Shown: positions 60,000 to 64,000 of the stretch, one piece after another
Layout of the letters: every line of letters begins with the position of its first letter
How positions within the stretch are numbered: position 1 is the first letter of the stretch
Origin: Alphaproteobacteria bacterium
Lineage (GTDB): Bacteria > Pseudomonadota > Alphaproteobacteria > CALKHQ01
NCBI GenBank assembly: GCA_041396705.1
Contig: JAWKYB010000015.1
Coordinates: 62,001-126,000, forward strand
Length of the DNA stretch: 64,000 bases
Direction of reading: 5' to 3'
The notes under the pieces: generated by a model
The model's database searches: none
Seen by the model: only the letters and a program-made list of their open reading frames with translations
What the model was told of the DNA's origin: nothing
Translations under genes and position numbers: made by a program

Positions 60000-60440
60000 C
60001 TACAGCCGTGGCAGGCGGGCGGTGTGGAACCAGAAGCGCTCGATCGAAGCCAGCACGGTGTCGAAGCCGTCCATGCCGTGCGGCTTGGTCACATAGCAGT
60101 TGGCATGGGCCTGGTAGCTGCGGGTGACGTCGGCCTCGTCGTCGGAACTGGTCATCACCACGACGGGAATGGTCTTCAGGTCGTCGTCGGCCTTGATCTC
60201 CTGCAGCACCTCGCGGCCGTCGGTGCCGGGCAGGTTGAGGTCGAGCAGGATCAGCTGCGGACGCTTGGAACGCTCGAAACCGGCGGCGCGGCGCAGGTAG
60301 CGGATCGCCTTGTCGCCGTCGTCGACCACGCTCAGCACGTTGCTGAGCCCGCTGCGCCGCAGCGCCTCGCGCGTCAGCAGCACGTCGCCGGGGTTGTCCT
60401 CAACCAGAAGAATGCTGATCGCCTCAGGACCCTGGTCCAT
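60000..60440 (-). CDS. Rcp1-like response regulator
   Basis: A 146-residue receiver of the Rcp1 (cyanobacterial phytochrome regulator) type: LLVEDNPGDVLLTREAL, phospho-acceptor Asp in LILLDLNLPGTDG, VVMTSSDDEADV, and Lys in CYVTKPHGMDGF. The longer loop after the phosphorylation site is typical of this class. It overlaps the preceding kinase by 17 nt, so the two form a pair. Confidence 0.93.
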   Translation of the reverse strand: MDQGPEAISILLVEDNPGDVLLTREALRRSGLSNVLSVVDDGDKAIRYLRRAAGFERSKRPQLILLDLNLPGTDGREVLQEIKADDDLKTIPVVVMTSSDDEADVTRSYQAHANCYVTKPHGMDGFDTVLASIERFWFHTARLPRL

Positions 60441-62853
60441 CTGCCTGTCTCCGCACGCCGTCGCCCGCGCTCAACGTGAAATGCACTTCCGTGCCCGTCC
60501 CCAACGCGGATTCGATCCAGATCGTTCCGCCATGGGCCTCCACCACTTTTCGGCAGATGGCCAGCCCCAGCCCGGTGCCTTCATAGGCATCGCGCGGGTG
60601 GAGACGCCGGAACAGGTCGAACACGCGCTCATGGTGCTTGGGATCGATCCCGATCCCGTTGTCCTTGACGACAACGTGCCAGACACCGCCTTCCGCCTTG
60701 GCGTCGACCCGCACCACCGGCGCGGCCTCGCTCCTGTACTTAAGCGCATTACTTATCACATTCTGGAACAGCGAAACAAGTTGCGACTCGTTGCCGAGCA
60801 CGGTCGGCAACGGCTCCGCCTCAACCCTGGCGTGCGCCTCTTCGATCGCAACCGCAAGGTTGCGCTCCGCCAGCGCCAGGACCTCGGCAAGATCCACCGG
60901 ATCGTGCACCGCGGCGCCGGAGGCGGCACGGGAATAGGTCAGCAAGTCCTTGATCATCGCGCTCATCCGCCGCGCGCCGTCGCTGGCGAAGCCGATATAC
61001 TCGCGCGCCCGATCGTCGAGCGCATCGCCGTAGTCCCGGGCCAGCAGGTCGGTGAAGCTGGCCACCATGCGCAACGGCTCCTGCAGGTCGTGCGACGCCA
61101 GATAGGCGAAGCGTTCGAGGTCGCGGTTCGAGCGGGCGAGCGAGTCCGCCTGCGCCTTGAGGTCGCGTTCGGCCTGGATCAGCTGGGTCACGTCGGTGGA
61201 AACCACCAGCACGCGCCTCGCACCGGTGTTCGGGTCGCGATAGGGCACCCGGTCGGTGCGGACCCAGCCGCTGGCGCCGTCCGCCCGGCGATATTCCTCG
61301 ATAACGCCCAGCTTGGGCTCGCCCGACCGGATCACCTCCAGGTCGGCTTCGTGCTGCACGGCCGCGGTGGCGGGAAAGGCCTCGCCGGCATCGTAGGGCG
61401 TGGCGAGGTCCGGGCGACCGGTCGACTGGGCCGCGAGACGGTTCTGCCGCAGCACGACATTGCGGTCGTCCTTGTAGAAGATGCGGGCCGGCACGCTGTT
61501 GAAGATCAGCTCCAGTTCCGTGCGCTGCGCTTCCAGCGCACGTTCCCACGCCTGCCGCTCCGACACGTCGATCATCACCGCCATCGAGCGGGACAGCGAG
61601 CCGTCGGGGTTGCGGTCCCAGGCCGAGGACAGCTCCACCGGCATGATCCGCCCCGACTTGGTCACATACTCGTACGGCACGTCCATGGCGCGGCCGGTGC
61701 GCAGCGCCTCGGGGAAATACCTGGTCAGCGCCAGCTCGCGCGAGTGCGGCGTCATCAGGTCGAACGCCGAGCGGCCGATCACCTCGTCGCGGTCGTAGCC
61801 CATCTTGGCGAGCCAATAGTCGCTGACCGAAAGATAGCGACCGTCCGGACCGACCGACTGCAGCATCACCGGCGTTTCGTTATACAGGCGCATGACCTGT
61901 GCCGCCGTCCGTTGCAGGTCCTCCTTGGTCCGGGCGGCAGACGCGACGACCATCGCGATCACGTATTTCGGTGCACAGACCGCAGCGGCGACGAGCTGGA
62001 GATAGAGGATGCGGTCGGCCATGCTCGCGGCCCCGGCCTCGGCAAGAGGGCCGAGGCCGCCGACGGTCATGCCGGTCACCGCGGCGACGGTGCCGACCAC
62101 CGCAACGGCTGCTCCCAGCCTGCCGATCCGCAGCGCGGACCACACCAGCGCCGGCAACACGAGGACGGACAGCAGGGCGCCGCCATGCGTCAGCACCAGC
62201 CACAGCAGGACGGCGACGGCGGTCAGAGTGAACAGCGTTTCCGCCAGACGCGCCGCACTTTGATATGCCCTTAGCTCTCCCGCCGTGGTCCAGCACGCAA
62301 GCGGCAGCACGATCAGCATGCCGACCGCATCGGCCGCCCACCACTGACCCCAGGCGGACCAGTAGTCCGCCTCCGGGGCGGTCCATGTCGCAGCCGCGGC
62401 CGCAATGCTTGCGCCAACGCAGGGTGCGAGCAGCGCCGCGACGCCGGCCATTCGGCCTGCGTCGGCCATCGTGTCCAGTCGCGCCGGATGGCGTACCAGC
62501 AGCCGCAGGCCGGCAAAGGCAAACAGCGCTTCGGCAAGATGCGCCGCGGTCAGCCCGGCCCCGGCCGCCGGGGCAAGGCCGGCCGCAACGGCGGCCGCGA
62601 ACATGCCGGCTGCACCGGCGATCGCGACTGCCGCGCGCCGCCGACCGGACGTGCGCAGCAACGCGGCAAGCAGCACGGCGCTCGCCGGCCAGATCGCCGG
62701 CTGACCGCCCGCCTCGCGCAGCCACAACGCGCCGGCCGCGGTCGCGCCGAAACACAGCACGGCGCCGACCAGGGCCATGACCGCTGCTGCGGGGACCCGC
62801 CGCATCGGATTGCCGCCGGCGTCGACCGGCACGCTTTCGGCCGCGTCAGCCAT
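60424..62853 (-). CDS. MASE1-like membrane sensor histidine kinase
   Basis: About 809 residues. The first 290 contain about eight hydrophobic helices in the manner of a MASE1 sensor (GQPAIWPASAVLLAALL, WWAADAVGMLIVLPLACW). PAS 1 (about 315-435, YNETPVMLQSVGPDGRYL) and PAS 2 (about 445-560, IFNSVPARIFYKDDRNVV) follow, then the phytochrome-type HisKA with the phospho-His in LERFAYLASHDLQEPLRMV, and HATPase_c (VFDLFRRLHPRDAYEGTGLGLAI). The likely output is the overlapping Rcp1-like receiver. The ATG at 62853 has a GGAGA about 10 nt upstream; an ATG at 62880 is possible. Confidence 0.92.
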   Translation of the reverse strand: MADAAESVPVDAGGNPMRRVPAAAVMALVGAVLCFGATAAGALWLREAGGQPAIWPASAVLLAALLRTSGRRRAAVAIAGAAGMFAAAVAAGLAPAAGAGLTAAHLAEALFAFAGLRLLVRHPARLDTMADAGRMAGVAALLAPCVGASIAAAAATWTAPEADYWSAWGQWWAADAVGMLIVLPLACWTTAGELRAYQSAARLAETLFTLTAVAVLLWLVLTHGGALLSVLVLPALVWSALRIGRLGAAVAVVGTVAAVTGMTVGGLGPLAEAGAASMADRILYLQLVAAAVCAPKYVIAMVVASAARTKEDLQRTAAQVMRLYNETPVMLQSVGPDGRYLSVSDYWLAKMGYDRDEVIGRSAFDLMTPHSRELALTRYFPEALRTGRAMDVPYEYVTKSGRIMPVELSSAWDRNPDGSLSRSMAVMIDVSERQAWERALEAQRTELELIFNSVPARIFYKDDRNVVLRQNRLAAQSTGRPDLATPYDAGEAFPATAAVQHEADLEVIRSGEPKLGVIEEYRRADGASGWVRTDRVPYRDPNTGARRVLVVSTDVTQLIQAERDLKAQADSLARSNRDLERFAYLASHDLQEPLRMVASFTDLLARDYGDALDDRAREYIGFASDGARRMSAMIKDLLTYSRAASGAAVHDPVDLAEVLALAERNLAVAIEEAHARVEAEPLPTVLGNESQLVSLFQNVISNALKYRSEAAPVVRVDAKAEGGVWHVVVKDNGIGIDPKHHERVFDLFRRLHPRDAYEGTGLGLAICRKVVEAHGGTIWIESALGTGTEVHFTLSAGDGVRRQADGPGS

Positions 62854-63290
62854 GATGGCGAAGTCTCCGCTCCACGGCATTCTCCGAGACCGTGCGGCCG
62901 GGTGGACTTGCAGCGAGGTTGTCCAAAATCAACGCCAGGTCAGCGATGCGCAATACATATGCATGTGGCATTTTACATGCTCTTGAAGACAATTCTCTTC
63001 ACCCGGGGTCGACATCGCAACTTCCGGACTCTACAACGTGACGCCGCGTTAACAAATCGTTTACGAAGATGAGCGTTAGCTTGACTGGCGATTGATTGAG
63101 TCACGCAGCCGCATGCCGGACCAACGATATTGCTGCGCTGATTGCCTGACGATACCGAAAGGTGCCGGGATGACGATAGGACCTCTCCCGCTCACGACGA
63201 CGACCCGACCGACACCGGAAGGGCGACCGGCACTGGAGATTTCGGCGGACGGCGCGGGTCCGCCGGTGACGACACCCCGGAGCGCACCCC
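62854..63290. other. 437-bp AT-rich divergent regulatory region
   Basis: The gap between the MASE1-like kinase and the receiver-kinase has no convincing gene. It is unusually AT-rich between about 62930 and 63120. A TTGACT followed by TGATTGAGTCA (63080-63103) contains TGACT/AGTCA as an imperfect inverted repeat and may be a promoter or operator for the rightward gene. Confidence 0.4.

Positions 63291-64000
<710 letters not shown>

Overview
The window is a high-GC, gene-dense stretch of chromosome from an alphaproteobacterium, most likely a Rhodospirillales-type lineage. Three things support this: PopZ beside valS with tolC and a protein-isoaspartate methyltransferase upstream; the block dgt-argS-SPOR-nagZ-scpA-scpB-tatABC-serS-surE-pcm; and an HWE-type histidine kinase together with PAS_5-like proteins. 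The assignment rests on gene content and order only. There are no rRNA genes, phage genes, transposases or CRISPR arrays. Three tRNA genes are present.

Region 1 (1-12.3 kb, minus strand) is a housekeeping run with many 1-17 nt overlaps: dgt, argS, a SPOR-domain envelope protein, nagZ, scpA, scpB, an orphan FbpC/PotA-like ATPase, two tandem tatA copies, tatB, tatC, serS, surE and the first codons of pcm at the edge. Region 2 (12.4-24.3 kb) is mixed: an A-type Fe-S carrier, exonuclease III, a DMT exporter, an LpqF/ORF12-like secreted serine hydrolase, an isolated ACP plus ketosynthase pair, an odd type II tRNA with a GUU anticodon, a YceI lipoprotein, two tandem secreted paralogues of an unrecognised family, ilvD, a peroxiredoxin-like protein, a Gfo/Idh oxidoreductase and a PAS_5-like protein.

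Region 3 (24.5-39.7 kb) holds valS, popZ, tolC, a PIMT-family methyltransferase, tRNA-Cys, a SapC-family protein and a secreted partner. It continues with a small catabolic cluster (acetamidase/formamidase, FAD monooxygenase, amidohydrolase), cpdB, two REP-like palindromic units and an SDR dehydrogenase.

Region 4 (39.9-64 kb) is rich in signalling genes. It starts with an HWE kinase followed by an unusual RHH-receiver fusion and a second receiver. After a few unrelated genes comes a tightly coupled triad, ParA ATPase - ribbon-helix-helix protein - PAS_5-like protein, preceded by an AT-rich repeat tract. A CheY-like receiver and two tandem hybrid histidine kinases follow. The second kinase begins with a Phd/YefM antitoxin-like domain in frame with a PAS domain, but its 5' part is broken by apparent frameshifts. 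tRNA-Gln, ppx/gppA, rlmE, a Nudix hydrolase and a PanB-like enzyme that lacks several family active-site residues come next. The window ends with a MASE1-like sensor kinase plus Rcp1-like receiver, and divergently a receiver-kinase cut by the window edge.

The best candidates for something undescribed are the type II GUU tRNA (17.8 kb), the ParA-RHH-PAS triad with its upstream repeats (46.1-48.4 kb), the Phd-PAS kinase (52.2 kb), the RHH-receiver fusion (41.7 kb), the secreted tandem family (18.8-20.0 kb) and the divergent PanB-like enzyme (58.8 kb).
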